Shown here piece by piece: positions 17,855 to 27,407 of a stretch of 64,000 nucleotides of DNA. The position numbers were made by a program, and so were the translations under genes. This stretch comes from an uncultured SAR116 cluster alpha proteobacterium (GTDB taxonomy: Bacteria > Pseudomonadota > Alphaproteobacteria > Puniceispirillales > Marisalimonadaceae), in the NCBI GenBank assembly GCA_902619805.1, contig CACNGC010000001.1, forward strand, positions 248,001 to 312,000, read 5' to 3'. The first letter of the stretch is position 1. Each line of letters opens with the position of its first letter. The notes beneath the pieces are model-generated. The model made no database searches, had not been told where the DNA came from, and saw only the letters and a program-made list of their open reading frames with translations.

Positions 17855-18520
17855 TTAAGTTAAATTTTCATCTAAAAATTTTAATGTTCTATCAAGTGCA
17901 ATTCTTGCACAGGTCTTATTATATTGGCTTCTATGGTCACAATTAAAACCATGGTCAGCAGGATAGGTGTATGTATGAACTTCAGGTCTTTTTTTCTCAA
18001 AAATTTTAACATCTTTTATTGGTATTCCCTTATCAAGTTCACCAAAATGGGTTAAAACATTGCATTTTGGTTTTAAATCTCTAAGTTTTGGAATATCCCC
18101 ACCATAGTAGCAAACAGAAGCTGAGAGGTTGGAAGCCTCACATCCAACTCTCCAAGATAATGATCCACCCCAGCAATATCCTATTACAGCCACTTTTCCA
18201 GCCGAGGATACTACAGAAATACTAGCATCTATATCTTTCAGGGCGTTATTATCACACAACTCTTTTAATTCTCTTCCTTTAGATACACCATTTTCGTCAT
18301 AATTTAAGGTTACATTTTTTTCAACCCTGTCAAACAATGAAGGTGCAATACATAAATACCCTTTGCTAGCGTATAAGTCTGTTACTTCTTTAATATGTGA
18401 GTTTACACCAAAAATTTCTTGTATAATTACGATTCCTGCTTTTGGTTTCCCCAAAGGTTGAGAAATATAAGCTGAGAATTGATGATTATCTTTTGCTGTA
18501 ATTTCTATGATTTCATTCAT
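17855..18520 (-). CDS. Dienelactone hydrolase family protein
   Basis: A 221-aa alpha/beta hydrolase. The nucleophile is Cys116 in GYCWGG, the conserved Glu is in IQEIFGV (residue 35), and the His is in ADHGFNC, the Cys-His-Asp triad of carboxymethylenebutenolidase-like enzymes. The true substrate is unknown; many family members act on small lactones or esters. It is last on the prs-rplY-pth-ychF strand, 13 nt after ychF. Together with the PcaF-type thiolase it hints at aromatic breakdown, but the genes are 11 kb apart. Confidence 0.88.
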   Translation of the reverse strand: MNEIIEITAKDNHQFSAYISQPLGKPKAGIVIIQEIFGVNSHIKEVTDLYASKGYLCIAPSLFDRVEKNVTLNYDENGVSKGRELKELCDNNALKDIDASISVVSSAGKVAVIGYCWGGSLSWRVGCEASNLSASVCYYGGDIPKLRDLKPKCNVLTHFGELDKGIPIKDVKIFEKKRPEVHTYTYPADHGFNCDHRSQYNKTCARIALDRTLKFLDENLT

Positions 18521-18533
18521 AACTTAGCTCCAA

Positions 18534-19631
18534 TCAAACATTAAATCTAAAATGAAACACATCTCCATCTTTAACAATATAATCTGCACCTTCGACTCTC
18601 ATACGTCCAGCATCTTTTGCTGCTTGCTCGCTTTTGAAATTTAAATAATCATCATAAGATATTGTTTCGGCGCGAATAAATCCTTTTTGAAAATCTGTAT
18701 GAATTATACCAGCAGCTTCTGGTGCAGTTGAGTTGTTTTTTATTGTCCATGCTCTTGTTTCTTTTGGGCCAACTGTAAAAAATGTGATTAGATCAAGTAG
18801 GCTAAATCCTGTTCTTATTAATCTATTCAGTCCAGACTCTTCCAAATTTAAATCTTTGAGAAATTCTTTCTTTTCAGTTTCTTCTAAAATTGCAATTTCA
18901 GATTCTATAGAACCTGAAATTATTATGGCATCACAATTTTCAGTTTTAGCTTTTTCAAATATGTTCTTAGTAAAGTTATTTCCATTAGAGGCATCATCTT
19001 CACTAACGTTGCATGCATAAAGAACTGGCTTTGATGTGAGTAGATTAAAAGTTTTTATTCTTGTCTTTTCTTCATCAGTTAAATTGGCTAAACGAAGTTG
19101 AATGCCATCAGATAAAAATTCAGTTAATTTTCTCATTAGTATTAAATCATTTTTAGCGTCTATATCATTAGATCTGGCTTTTTTTGACAAGTTTTGAGTT
19201 TGTCTTTCTAAACTTTCTAAATCAGCTAACATCAATTCAGTATCTATGGTTTCAGTGTCTCTTAGCGGGTTTATAGTATTATCTACATGTGTTATGTCGG
19301 TATTTTCAAAGCATCTAACCACATGTACAATTGCATCAACCTCTCTTATATGAGATAAAAATTTATTCCCTAATCCTTCCCCTTTACTAGCCCCACTTAC
19401 AAGTCCAGCAATATCTATAAATTGCATCTGTGCAGGAATAGTTTTTTGAGAAGTAGCTAAATTAGAGAGTAAATTTAATCTGTTATCAGGAACAGATACA
19501 ATGCCAGAATTAGGCTCTATTGTACAAAAAGGATAATTTGCTGCTTCTGCTGACGAAGTTTCTGTAAGAGCATTAAATAAAGTAGATTTCCCTACATTTG
19601 GTAAGCCTACAATTCCACATTTAAAACCCAT
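18534..19631 (-). CDS. ychF: Redox-regulated ATPase YchF (OLA1 family)
   Basis: A 365-aa TRAFAC-class P-loop protein that prefers ATP. The P-loop is GLPNVGKST (8-16), followed by NYPFCTIEPN and DIAGLVSGASKGEGLGNKF, with a coiled insertion and a C-terminal TGS domain. It associates with ribosomes in other bacteria. It sits 8 nt after pth, a common gene pairing. Confidence 0.96.
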   Translation of the reverse strand: MGFKCGIVGLPNVGKSTLFNALTETSSAEAANYPFCTIEPNSGIVSVPDNRLNLLSNLATSQKTIPAQMQFIDIAGLVSGASKGEGLGNKFLSHIREVDAIVHVVRCFENTDITHVDNTINPLRDTETIDTELMLADLESLERQTQNLSKKARSNDIDAKNDLILMRKLTEFLSDGIQLRLANLTDEEKTRIKTFNLLTSKPVLYACNVSEDDASNGNNFTKNIFEKAKTENCDAIIISGSIESEIAILEETEKKEFLKDLNLEESGLNRLIRTGFSLLDLITFFTVGPKETRAWTIKNNSTAPEAAGIIHTDFQKGFIRAETISYDDYLNFKSEQAAKDAGRMRVEGADYIVKDGDVFHFRFNV

Positions 19632-19639
19632 TTATGAAC

Positions 19640-20212
19640 CTATACATTTTTATCACAAAAACTATTTTGACTCTTAATTAAAGATATAATCATATCAGAA
19701 ACATAATTAATTGTGTTATCAAGCCATTGATCTTTTTCATTAGATGTAAAGTCAGAAAGCACCCAATTTGATATGTTTTCATCAACATTTTCTTCATATA
19801 TTTTTGATGGTCGAGATACCCCAACCCTAACTCTATTATAGTTTTTACCAATCAATTTATCTATACTCTTCAAGCCATTGTGTCCATTATGACCGCCGCC
19901 ATTTTTTACTTTGACGCGCCCTTGATCAAGGTCTATTTCATCATGAATTACATAGATATTATTTATATCAATATTATAAAAGCTTTTAAATTCTTTTAGG
20001 GCTATACCTGAACTATTCATGAATGTAGTTGGTTTAAGTAAAAACAGCGTGTTTTTGTTTAACTCAGTTTTAGAAAATTCAGATCTAAATTTTTTTGAGA
20101 ATTCAGGAAAATCATACATTTTTCTGATATTGTCTAAAATTTTATAACCAATATTATGCCTATTGTTTCTGTAAGATTTTCCAGGATTACCTAAACCAAC
20201 TATTAAAAACAT
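19640..20212 (-). CDS. pth: Peptidyl-tRNA hydrolase
   Basis: A 190-aa enzyme that releases tRNA from prematurely dropped peptidyl-tRNA. Motifs: GLGNPGKSYRNNRHN with the catalytic His, FMNSSG, HDEIDLDQGRVK and GGGHNGHNGLKS. It follows rplY on the same strand (36 nt), the order seen in many alphaproteobacteria. Confidence 0.97.
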   Translation of the reverse strand: MFLIVGLGNPGKSYRNNRHNIGYKILDNIRKMYDFPEFSKKFRSEFSKTELNKNTLFLLKPTTFMNSSGIALKEFKSFYNIDINNIYVIHDEIDLDQGRVKVKNGGGHNGHNGLKSIDKLIGKNYNRVRVGVSRPSKIYEENVDENISNWVLSDFTSNEKDQWLDNTINYVSDMIISLIKSQNSFCDKNV

Positions 20213-20248
20213 TTTAAAAGTTAAAACTCAATTTTTCTAATAATGTTT

Positions 20249-20899
20249 TTAACTATCATTTTTATCTTCATCAGAACTTTCAGAAGATTCATCAGTTGTT
20301 TCAGTTTCTTCTTCTTCTTCAGAATCACCTAAACCACCTCTTGGTGCAGCAATAGTAGCGACAGTAAAATCTCTATCTGTTATGGTTGGTGTACAACCAT
20401 CAGGTAGGTCAATTGCACTAATATGGATAGTATGTCCAACATTAAGACCTTCTAAATCCACTGTTATTTTTTCAGGAATAGAAATAGCAGGACAATTCAA
20501 CTCTACTTTCGGTCTTACAACGTTCAGCACACCGCCTAATTTTAATCCAGTACATTTATCTTCATTCAAGAATTCAACATTAATACCCACGGCAACTGTG
20601 GCATTTTTTGTAACTCTAAGAAAATCAACATGCTCAGCCTCTTCTGAAACTGGGTGTTGTTGAATATCACGAGGCAATACGAAATGTGTCTCATTATTAA
20701 CTTCAATATTCATTAATTGACTAAATATACCAGGCTTATGCATTAGCTGACGCCATTTATTGGCATCCAATGTAATAGGGATTGGTGATTGTTTATTTCC
20801 ATAAATAACTGCAGGAACTAAACCTGCACGCCTTGTCGCTCTGGCAGACCCCTTACCAACCTGACTGCGAGCTTCAGCTTTAAAATCAATAGTTTGCAT
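20249..20899 (-). CDS. rplY: 50S ribosomal protein L25 (CTC form)
   Basis: A 216-aa long-form L25/Ctc binding 5S rRNA: an N-terminal L25 domain (about 1-95) and a C-terminal TL5-like beta domain, then an acidic Glu/Ser/Asp tail of about 30 residues. I chose the ATG at 20897-20899 (MQTIDFKAEA) because an AAGGAGA Shine-Dalgarno precedes it and it matches the family start; the frame stays open 14 codons further upstream but without support. It lies between prs and pth. Confidence 0.95.
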   Translation of the reverse strand: MQTIDFKAEARSQVGKGSARATRRAGLVPAVIYGNKQSPIPITLDANKWRQLMHKPGIFSQLMNIEVNNETHFVLPRDIQQHPVSEEAEHVDFLRVTKNATVAVGINVEFLNEDKCTGLKLGGVLNVVRPKVELNCPAISIPEKITVDLEGLNVGHTIHISAIDLPDGCTPTITDRDFTVATIAAPRGGLGDSEEEEETETTDESSESSDEDKNDS

Positions 20900-20998
20900 T
20901 AATTTTCTCCTTAAAAGTTTCTTATGCCTCCAGGGGTGCAAAAGAATAAAGCATACATAACCCTTAAATTAAAAAAATTAAAGTAAATAATGTAAAAT

Positions 20999-21931
20999 CT
21001 ATGCAAAAAGACTGGAAACAGATTGTTCCATATGCACTCTACGAATGGCTTCACCAATTATGGGGGCAATAGAGATTTGTCTAATACTAGTTGACATATT
21101 AACTGCCTGAGTTGCTTTTATTGAGTTTGTAGTTACAAGAGAGCTCAAAGGAGAATTCGATATATTACTTACTGCAGAACCAGAAAGAACGCCATGAGTA
21201 ACATATGCATCCACACTAATTGCACCTACATCTATAAGTGCTTGAGCGGCATTGCATATTGTCCCTCCTGAATCAATTATATCATCCACTATTATACAGT
21301 GATGCTTAGAGACATCACCAATAATGTTCATAACTTCAGACGAGCCAGGTTTTTCTCTTCTTTTGTCAATTATGGCTAAATTAGCATTAATTCGTCTAGC
21401 AATAGCTCTAGCCCTAACAACACCACCTACATCTGGTGAAACTATTACAACTGGTTTGTTCTTATATTTTTCTTCTATATCTTTTACAAATACTGGAGCT
21501 GCAAATAAATTATCAGTTGGTATATCAAAAAAGCCTTGTATTTGGCCTGCATGAAGATCCATTGTAAGAATTCTATCAGCACCTGCTTTAGTTATTAAAT
21601 TTGCAACTAATTTTGCAGAAATAGGAGTTCTGGGACCAGATTTTCTGTCTTGTCTAGCATACCCATAATATGGAATTACTGCGGTAATTCTTCTTGCACT
21701 TGCTCTTCTAAGAGCATCTAATGAAACAAGTAGTTCCATTAGATTATCATTTGCAGGGTAAGAAGTAGACTGTATAATAAACATATCTTCGCCCCTAACA
21801 TTTTCTTGAACTTCAACAAATACTTCCATATCAGAAAATCTTTTGACATCTGCTTTTATAAGTCTGGTATTAAGTGTTTTGGAAATACTTTCTGCTAAAT
21901 TAATATTTGAGTTGCAAGCTAATATTTTCAT
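20999..21931 (-). CDS. prs: Ribose-phosphate pyrophosphokinase
   Basis: A 310-aa enzyme making PRPP from ribose 5-phosphate and ATP. Seen: the flexible N-terminal region, [24 protein letters not shown], and the PRPP loop [12 protein letters not shown]. It is upstream of rplY with a 99-nt gap. A 15-nt perfect palindrome lies 22 nt upstream of the start codon and may be a regulatory site. Confidence 0.97.
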   Translation of the reverse strand: MKILACNSNINLAESISKTLNTRLIKADVKRFSDMEVFVEVQENVRGEDMFIIQSTSYPANDNLMELLVSLDALRRASARRITAVIPYYGYARQDRKSGPRTPISAKLVANLITKAGADRILTMDLHAGQIQGFFDIPTDNLFAAPVFVKDIEEKYKNKPVVIVSPDVGGVVRARAIARRINANLAIIDKRREKPGSSEVMNIIGDVSKHHCIIVDDIIDSGGTICNAAQALIDVGAISVDAYVTHGVLSGSAVSNISNSPLSSLVTTNSIKATQAVNMSTSIRQISIAPIIGEAIRRVHMEQSVSSLFA

Positions 21932-21953
21932 AAAATATTTCCCAAGATAGTCA

Positions 21954-21968
21954 TGCTATTTAATAGCA
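21954..21968. promoter_or_regulatory. Perfect 15-nt palindrome in the prs leader
   Basis: Seven-base arms (TGCTATT and AATAGCA) flank a single T. It lies between the end of pgeF and the prs start, 22 nt upstream of the ATG. The near-zero loop makes it more like a protein-binding operator or inverted repeat than an RNA hairpin terminator, and no U-run follows on either strand. No regulator is identified. Confidence 0.4.
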
Positions 21969-22006
21969 GTCTCGTTTAAGTTATAGCAAGGAAAAATTGT
22001 CATTAT

Positions 22007-22072
22007 TTATATAAATATTAAAACACATAAACCTAAAATCATTACAATCGAAAAAATTATTAAATGAGGCAT
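22007..22072 (-). CDS. Possible 21-aa single-span micropeptide
   Basis: An ATG 4 nt after the pgeF stop opens a 21-codon frame ending in TAA. The product is almost entirely hydrophobic (MPHLIIFSIVMILG then LCVLIFI), which would be one membrane span. The Shine-Dalgarno is weak (GGTGG about 10 nt upstream), and AT-rich DNA encodes hydrophobic peptides by chance, so this is only a candidate. Confidence 0.22.
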   Translation of the reverse strand: MPHLIIFSIVMILGLCVLIFI

Positions 22073-22076
22073 TTTA

Positions 22077-22859
22077 TTAATCCACCAACCCTATTACAGA
22101 TATATGTCTTCCTGTTTTGGCTTCTTTAGGAAAATTTTCATGACTGGACTTTCTATGACTAAAGAACAGACTAGATTTTTTGTAAGTGTCTATTTCAACA
22201 TTCCCAAAATTATTAATTTTAGAAGAAATTAAACTTTCTTTTATTAGCAAAGGGAGATCAAATAGATATTTATCATCATTTACTTGAAACAATATTGATT
22301 GATTGTTTTTATAAAGTTCAGTTTTTTTTACTATTAGAGCTAAGTCTTTTTTTATTTCATAAGAATTTTTATGAATTGTAGGTCCTATTACAGAAATAAT
22401 ATTATTTCTATTTGCTCCTAAACTTTCCATATTAGTGATTGTTGATTCTATAATTCCTTTTATCACCCCTCGCCAACCTGCATGACAGGCACCAATTATT
22501 TTTGAAATTTTATCATAAAACAAAATTGGTGCACAATCAGCACCTAAGACTGACAATCCAACACCTTTTAATTTTGTTACTAATCCATCTGCTTCAATAT
22601 TATTGATTTTATCATCTTTATTTTTAACAACTATAACTTTAGATGAATGTATTTGATTTAATTTTATTAATTTTTCTAATTTTAATTCATTACAAATTAA
22701 TGTTAAATTTTTTTTAACATCACTCTCATTATCTTTAACATTAAAACTACAATTAAGTGAATTGTATGGTGATTTAGAGTAACCACCTTTTCTTGTGAAA
22801 AAACCATGAGTTATGTCACTGAACTCTAATTTTGGATGAAGTATTTTATTTATAGTCAT
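22077..22859 (-). CDS. pgeF: Peptidoglycan editing factor / purine nucleoside phosphorylase (PgeF, DUF152)
   Basis: A 260-aa protein of the laccase-domain family. Zinc-site residues are visible in GADCAPI and in CHAGWRG, and an N-terminal THGFFTRKGG matches the family. Members edit peptidoglycan precursor amino acids (E. coli YfiH) or act as purine nucleoside phosphorylases (FAMIN-type); the sequence does not decide. It follows lgt by 35 nt; this lgt-pgeF neighbourhood is common in Alphaproteobacteria. Confidence 0.93.
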   Translation of the reverse strand: MTINKILHPKLEFSDITHGFFTRKGGYSKSPYNSLNCSFNVKDNESDVKKNLTLICNELKLEKLIKLNQIHSSKVIVVKNKDDKINNIEADGLVTKLKGVGLSVLGADCAPILFYDKISKIIGACHAGWRGVIKGIIESTITNMESLGANRNNIISVIGPTIHKNSYEIKKDLALIVKKTELYKNNQSILFQVNDDKYLFDLPLLIKESLISSKINNFGNVEIDTYKKSSLFFSHRKSSHENFPKEAKTGRHISVIGLVD

Positions 22860-22894
22860 TATAAATGTTTCTTTTACATAAAATGATATCTAAA

Positions 22895-23689
22895 TTAATT
22901 TTCCATTTTTTTATTATAAAAAATAGTCATGAAATATAAACCAGAAACTATCATTGGTAAGGATAAAATTTGTCCCATTGATAAGTTAAAATAAATTAAT
23001 CCAATATGTCCGTCAGGTTCCCTAAAATACTCTATAAAAAATCTAAAAATTCCATAAAAAAATACAAATGAAGCAGTTAAAAATCCTCTTTTTTCAAAAA
23101 AATTAGATTTATTCATTAAAAAAATCATAATGAAAAACAAGACTAATCCTTCAAAAAAAGCTTCATATAATTGACTAGGATGCCTAGGGAGTTTGCCACC
23201 ATTTGGAAATATCATCCCGAAATGGTGACTGGTTACTCTTCCAAAAAGCTCTCCATTTATAAAATTTGCTATTCTTCCAAAAAAAAGTCCAATTGGAGAA
23301 ACTATTGAAATCAGGTCTGAGAAAATTTTAATTGGTATTTTTGATGTTCTACTCGAGTATATAATAGCTAATATGACACCTATTATACCTCCGTGAAAAG
23401 ACATCCCTCCATTCCATATTTTAAAAATTTCAATTAGGTTCTCAAAATAATATTCAGGATTATAGAAAATTACATATCCTAATCTTCCACCTAATATGAT
23501 GCCTATCATGCAGTTACTTATTAAGTCACTTACTATTTTATCACTAATTTTTATTTTTTTTATTTTAATAATTTTTAATATTAAATACCAACTAGATAAA
23601 ATGCCTGCAATATAAGAAAGTGCATACCAACTAATTTTGATGAATCCGAAATCTACAGCTATTGGATTGATATTTGGAAATTGAAACAT
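22895..23689 (-). CDS. lgt: Prolipoprotein diacylglyceryl transferase
   Basis: A 264-aa inner-membrane enzyme with about seven spans that transfers diacylglycerol from phosphatidylglycerol to the lipobox Cys. Signatures: GGRLGYVIFYNPEY, GGMSFHGGIIG and GRIANFINGELFGR. pgsA at 30 kb supplies the phosphatidylglycerol pathway. It is divergent from ubiK. Confidence 0.97.
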   Translation of the reverse strand: MFQFPNINPIAVDFGFIKISWYALSYIAGILSSWYLILKIIKIKKIKISDKIVSDLISNCMIGIILGGRLGYVIFYNPEYYFENLIEIFKIWNGGMSFHGGIIGVILAIIYSSRTSKIPIKIFSDLISIVSPIGLFFGRIANFINGELFGRVTSHHFGMIFPNGGKLPRHPSQLYEAFFEGLVLFFIMIFLMNKSNFFEKRGFLTASFVFFYGIFRFFIEYFREPDGHIGLIYFNLSMGQILSLPMIVSGLYFMTIFYNKKMEN

Positions 23690-23710
23690 TACAACATTTT
23701 TATTATAGTT

Positions 23711-23739
23711 TTAACAATTTGTAAAAATTATCTTATAAT
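23711..23739 (+). promoter_or_regulatory. Sigma-70-type promoter upstream of ubiK
   Basis: TTAACA at 23711-23716, a 17-nt spacer, and a perfect TATAAT at 23734-23739. The predicted transcript would start near 23746, about 25 nt before the ATG, with AAGGA as the ribosome-binding site. It would drive ubiK, ybjN-like, proC and the COQ9-like gene. Confidence 0.65.
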
Positions 23740-23770
23740 TAATAAACTTTTATTACTCTAAGGAAAATTA

Positions 23771-24034
23771 ATGAAAAATAATAAATTTTTTTTTAAAGAT
23801 ACAGCGTCAATAATAACCGGGGCACTGTCAACTTTTGCTGATCTCAAAACTGAAATTGATAATGTTATAAAAAGTAGATTTGAAAAATTTATTAATACTC
23901 AAGGTATTGTCAACCGAGAAGATTTTGAAGCATTAGTTGATAGACATGAAAAATTAAATTCTGAATTTATTTTATTAAAAACAAAGTTAGAAAATAAAAA
24001 TTTAAAAAAAGTTAATCCAAAAAAGAAGAAATAA
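23771..24034 (+). CDS. ubiK: Ubiquinone biosynthesis accessory factor UbiK (BMFP family)
   Basis: An 87-aa protein with an N-terminal amphipathic helix and a C-terminal coiled coil (about 40-80). Conserved features are SRFEKFINTQGIVNREDFE and the LVDRHEKL helix. In E. coli UbiK binds UbiJ and aids the ubiquinone metabolon; it also promotes membrane fusion in vitro. The C-terminal Lys-rich tail is typical. The COQ9-like gene three genes downstream fits a ubiquinone theme. Confidence 0.82.
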   Translation: MKNNKFFFKDTASIITGALSTFADLKTEIDNVIKSRFEKFINTQGIVNREDFEALVDRHEKLNSEFILLKTKLENKNLKKVNPKKKK

Positions 24035-24109
24035 TTTTTAAATTTATAACAATCAATATATGGTATATTACTATTTATATTTTATAAAATATGTACTATA
24101 TATAGATAA

Positions 24110-24598
24110 ATGATAGATGAATTAAAAAAAATAAATTTTTCTCCACAAGTATCAAAAGTCTTTTGTGAACATAATTGGGTCATCAATACAGATTCAAAAA
24201 GTAAGTTTCATTGTTATTTTGTTGGTGATATCGCAGATTATTATTTAAATGTTTATCATGGTAATGGTAAAATATATCTTCAATTTACCTTAGATTTAGG
24301 AATTCCTAGTGATAAAATAAACGAGATTTTAATATTAATTAATACTGCAAATCAAAATTCAAAAGAGGGGTTTTTTGTTTTTGATTTCAAATTTTGCAAA
24401 ATTAAATATAATTTAATCTCACTTTATTCTATAAATACAGAAGAAAATTCTCTTATTGATTTTTTTAAAATTAAGTTAGATTTTACAAAGAGTTTATTTC
24501 ACAATTTTGTATCTGGGGTTCATAATTTAGTTTATGGAGAAAAATTTGAAAGTGCTTCTTTAGAATTATTATTTATGAATAATAAGGGATGCGCGTAA
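24110..24598 (+). CDS. YbjN domain-containing protein
   Basis: A 162-aa protein resembling YbjN/type III secretion chaperone-fold proteins: alternating strands (YYLNVYHGNGKIYLQFTL and GFFVFDF) and helices. The position between ubiK and proC matches alphaproteobacterial genomes where a YbjN protein sits here. The biochemical role is unknown. Sequence divergence is high, so the call rests partly on context. Confidence 0.65.
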   Translation: MIDELKKINFSPQVSKVFCEHNWVINTDSKSKFHCYFVGDIADYYLNVYHGNGKIYLQFTLDLGIPSDKINEILILINTANQNSKEGFFVFDFKFCKIKYNLISLYSINTEENSLIDFFKIKLDFTKSLFHNFVSGVHNLVYGEKFESASLELLFMNNKGCA

Positions 24599-24637
24599 AA
24601 TTTTAAAAATTTAGATTAAAACCTAATTCGGAATGTT

Positions 24638-25462
24638 ATGAAAAACGTACTTTTATTTGGCTATGGGAAAATGGGATCATCTATTGCTCGAGGATGGATA
24701 ATTAAAAAGCTAAATTTTAATGTTTTTATTATTGAAAAACAGCCCTCTCTTATAAAAATTGCTAATAATGATGGTTTTAAGGCTTACGAAAATATGGAGC
24801 GTTTAAGAGAAAATCAAAAATCTAAAATTTTTGATATTATTTTTCTTGCAGTTAAGCCTCAGCAAATGGAAGAAACTGTGAAGAATTTCTTCAAGTTTAA
24901 TCTACATAAATCAGTTTTTGTTTCTATTGCCGCTGGTTTATCTTTTTCTTGGTTTAGGAATAATATAAATAAAGAAGTAAAAATAGTGAGAGCAATGCCA
25001 AATTTACCAGCATCTATTGGATTTGGAGTAACTGGTTATTGTAAAAGCAAAAATCTTAGTGAAGTGGAAGATAAAGATGTTTACGCATTATTATCAGCTT
25101 TCAGTAAGGTAATTTATTTAAATAATGAAAGTTTAATTGATAATGTTACCGCGATATCTGGCTCTGGCCCTGGGTATATTTTTTATCTAGTTGAAGTTCT
25201 TTCTCAAATAGGAGTCGATCAAGGACTTTCAATAAAAGACGCAAAAACCCTAGCTAGAGAGACTTTAATTGGATCTGCAAGATTGGTTGAAACCTCAAAT
25301 GATGATCCAAAAACACTTAAGGAAAACGTGACTAGTCCTGGTGGTACAACTGAAGCAGGGTTGCTAGTACTTGAATCAAAAATAAATGGTTTATATCCTT
25401 TATTAAAATCAACAATTAATAGTGCTGTAAAAAGAGCTAAAGAGTTAAATTCTCATGGATAA
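24638..25462 (+). CDS. proC: Pyrroline-5-carboxylate reductase
   Basis: A 274-aa NAD(P)H-dependent enzyme making proline. The Rossmann start is LFGYGKMGSSIARGW; FLAVKPQQM, the RAMPNLPASIG segment, SGSGPGYIFYLVEVL and the C-terminal VTSPGGTTEAGL signature are all present. It starts 39 nt after the YbjN-like gene and is followed 9 nt later by the COQ9/TetR-like gene. Confidence 0.96.
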   Translation: MKNVLLFGYGKMGSSIARGWIIKKLNFNVFIIEKQPSLIKIANNDGFKAYENMERLRENQKSKIFDIIFLAVKPQQMEETVKNFFKFNLHKSVFVSIAAGLSFSWFRNNINKEVKIVRAMPNLPASIGFGVTGYCKSKNLSEVEDKDVYALLSAFSKVIYLNNESLIDNVTAISGSGPGYIFYLVEVLSQIGVDQGLSIKDAKTLARETLIGSARLVETSNDDPKTLKENVTSPGGTTEAGLLVLESKINGLYPLLKSTINSAVKRAKELNSHG

Positions 25463-25471
25463 ATATATTTA

Positions 25472-26080
25472 ATGAATTTAGATAATCAAAATTTAGAATG
25501 GAAATTATGTGAGGCTTATTTTTCAATTTTAGAAATTAGTACGTCATCAGATGTAAGTATAGATAAACTTTGTATAGAAACCAAACTTTCTAAAGAAGAA
25601 GTAGAAAAAATAGTTCCTAACAATCTAATGGATCATAGAATATTTTTCCTAAAAATACTTATATCAAAACTTGATAGAGACGTATTGACTGAACTCAAAG
25701 TAGATATTGCTGATGATACTGTTTCAAGCACTTATGACAAAATTTTAGAGGGTTTGTCATTAAGGTTTGAAAAATATTTCCAATATAAACAATCCTTAAA
25801 AATTTTAAGTAATAATTTTAAACAAAGAGGAGAAGTTTTCTTAAAAATTTTTAGAGAAAATTACAATTTTTCATCTAACCTTCTAACTTTGATAGAAGAA
25901 GATCAAAATTGTGTGATAAAAACTTTAAAATCGTTAGCTTTAAATATTGTTTTCACAAAAAGTCTTGAAATCTTTTTTAAAGACGAACAAAAAGATCTAG
26001 ATAAAGTGATAAGGTATTTAGATAAATATTTAAGCGATATGGAAGATATTGGTCTTTTTATAGGTGTTATAAAAAAATAA
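25472..26080 (+). CDS. COQ9/TetR-like protein
   Basis: A 202-aa all-helical protein with a TetR-type HTH-like N-terminus (residues 15-55; VSIDKLCIETKLSKEEV) and a ligand-pocket-like C-terminal half. This layout is shared by TetR regulators and by COQ9, a lipid-binding partner of COQ7 in ubiquinone synthesis. With ubiK upstream, a ubiquinone role is attractive, but a regulator cannot be excluded. The stop codon abuts the stop of the convergent histidine kinase with no gap. Confidence 0.6.
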   Translation: MNLDNQNLEWKLCEAYFSILEISTSSDVSIDKLCIETKLSKEEVEKIVPNNLMDHRIFFLKILISKLDRDVLTELKVDIADDTVSSTYDKILEGLSLRFEKYFQYKQSLKILSNNFKQRGEVFLKIFRENYNFSSNLLTLIEEDQNCVIKTLKSLALNIVFTKSLEIFFKDEQKDLDKVIRYLDKYLSDMEDIGLFIGVIKK

Positions 26081-27391
26081 TTATAATGGTAATAAAAGTC
26101 TAACTCTTAATCCGCCTAGAGGGCTATCCTCTAAAATTAATTCACCTCCATGATTTAATACTGAATTTTTAGCTATAGATAACCCTAGTCCGGTTCCCCC
26201 AGTTTTTACATTTCTAGAGTTTTCTAATCTAGTGAATGGTAAAACCACCTCTTCTCTTTTATCTCGTGGTATACCTGGGCCATTGTCATCAATTATTACT
26301 TCGCTATGATCATCAAAGATCTGTATTTGAGCATTTGCTTTGCCAGCATATCTAATTGCATTTGTAAATAAATTTATTAATGCTCTTCTGATTGATTGAA
26401 CTTGCATCGGGAAGATAGGGATATTGTCTGTTGGAACAGAAATAGTAATTTTTTCACCTGAAGGATCTGATGTTTTGGCAGCTTGTTGAATTAATTTAAA
26501 TAAACTAGCGTCAACCATTTGCTCTTCTCTTTCACTTCTAGCAAATTCTAAGTAGCCATCAATCATATCTTCTAGTTCAATTAATTCTTTTTCAAAATCT
26601 TCTTTTATTTTTTTTTTTTCATCCATGACAGCTAATTGAAGCTTCATTCTAGTTAAGGGCGTTTTTAGATCATGACTAACACCCGCAAGTAGAGAAGTTC
26701 TTTCAGATATCTGTTTATTAATTCTATGTCTCATTGCTTGAAATGCTCTACCTGCTATTCTGACTTCAGTTGCACCTTCTATATTATAGTGATCTACCTC
26801 TCTACCAAAACCAATCTGTCTAGCTGCATTTGCTAATCTCAAAATTGGTCTTACTTGTCCCCTTAGAAAAATTATAGCTATAGAAAAAAGAATTACTGAA
26901 GCACCAATGGACCACATTATGAATGTAATTCCAGTGGGCACAAATAAACGCTTATTATCAATATGCATTCTAACAATTCCATTTGCTAATTGTATGTCAA
27001 CATAAAATTGACTAGAATTTTCAATGGATGATAAGTAGAAAGGTTCTTTAATACGTTCTTGAAGAGAGTTTCGAAAGTTTTCAAATTTTGCATTAAACGA
27101 TTGATTTGGTTTTAAAATACCACCCTCTAACCAATAGAAAATAATATTAAAATATTGTCTTGCCCTTACTGCAGACAGGGCTCTTTGATCTTTTGAAGGT
27201 TCTTTTCCTAATTCGTCAATTAATAAACCTAGATCTTTAGACAAATTTTTTGCCATATGTCTAGATACCCAATCCCAATGTCTTTCATAAAATATTGAAA
27301 CAGAGATGATCTGAACAAGGATTATTGGAACAAGAATAATAGCCAACATTCTGCCAAAAAGGCTTTTTGGTGTTATGTCGCGTAATCTCAT
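26081..27391 (-). CDS. Sensor histidine kinase, EnvZ-like
   Basis: A 436-aa kinase: span 1 (about 13-32), a periplasmic domain of about 120 residues, span 2 (about 157-175), HAMP, then the H-box GVSHDLKTPLTRM, an N-box LFTNAIRYAG and the G-boxes DNGPGIP and GGTGLGLSI. The N-terminus (KSLFGRMLAIILVPIILVQ) matches the alphaproteobacterial EnvZ group. It follows its response regulator by 16 nt. The signal sensed is unknown. Confidence 0.9.
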   Translation of the reverse strand: MRLRDITPKSLFGRMLAIILVPIILVQIISVSIFYERHWDWVSRHMAKNLSKDLGLLIDELGKEPSKDQRALSAVRARQYFNIIFYWLEGGILKPNQSFNAKFENFRNSLQERIKEPFYLSSIENSSQFYVDIQLANGIVRMHIDNKRLFVPTGITFIMWSIGASVILFSIAIIFLRGQVRPILRLANAARQIGFGREVDHYNIEGATEVRIAGRAFQAMRHRINKQISERTSLLAGVSHDLKTPLTRMKLQLAVMDEKKKIKEDFEKELIELEDMIDGYLEFARSEREEQMVDASLFKLIQQAAKTSDPSGEKITISVPTDNIPIFPMQVQSIRRALINLFTNAIRYAGKANAQIQIFDDHSEVIIDDNGPGIPRDKREEVVLPFTRLENSRNVKTGGTGLGLSIAKNSVLNHGGELILEDSPLGGLRVRLLLPL

Positions 27392-27407
27392 AGCCTAAGC
27401 TCTTCTA

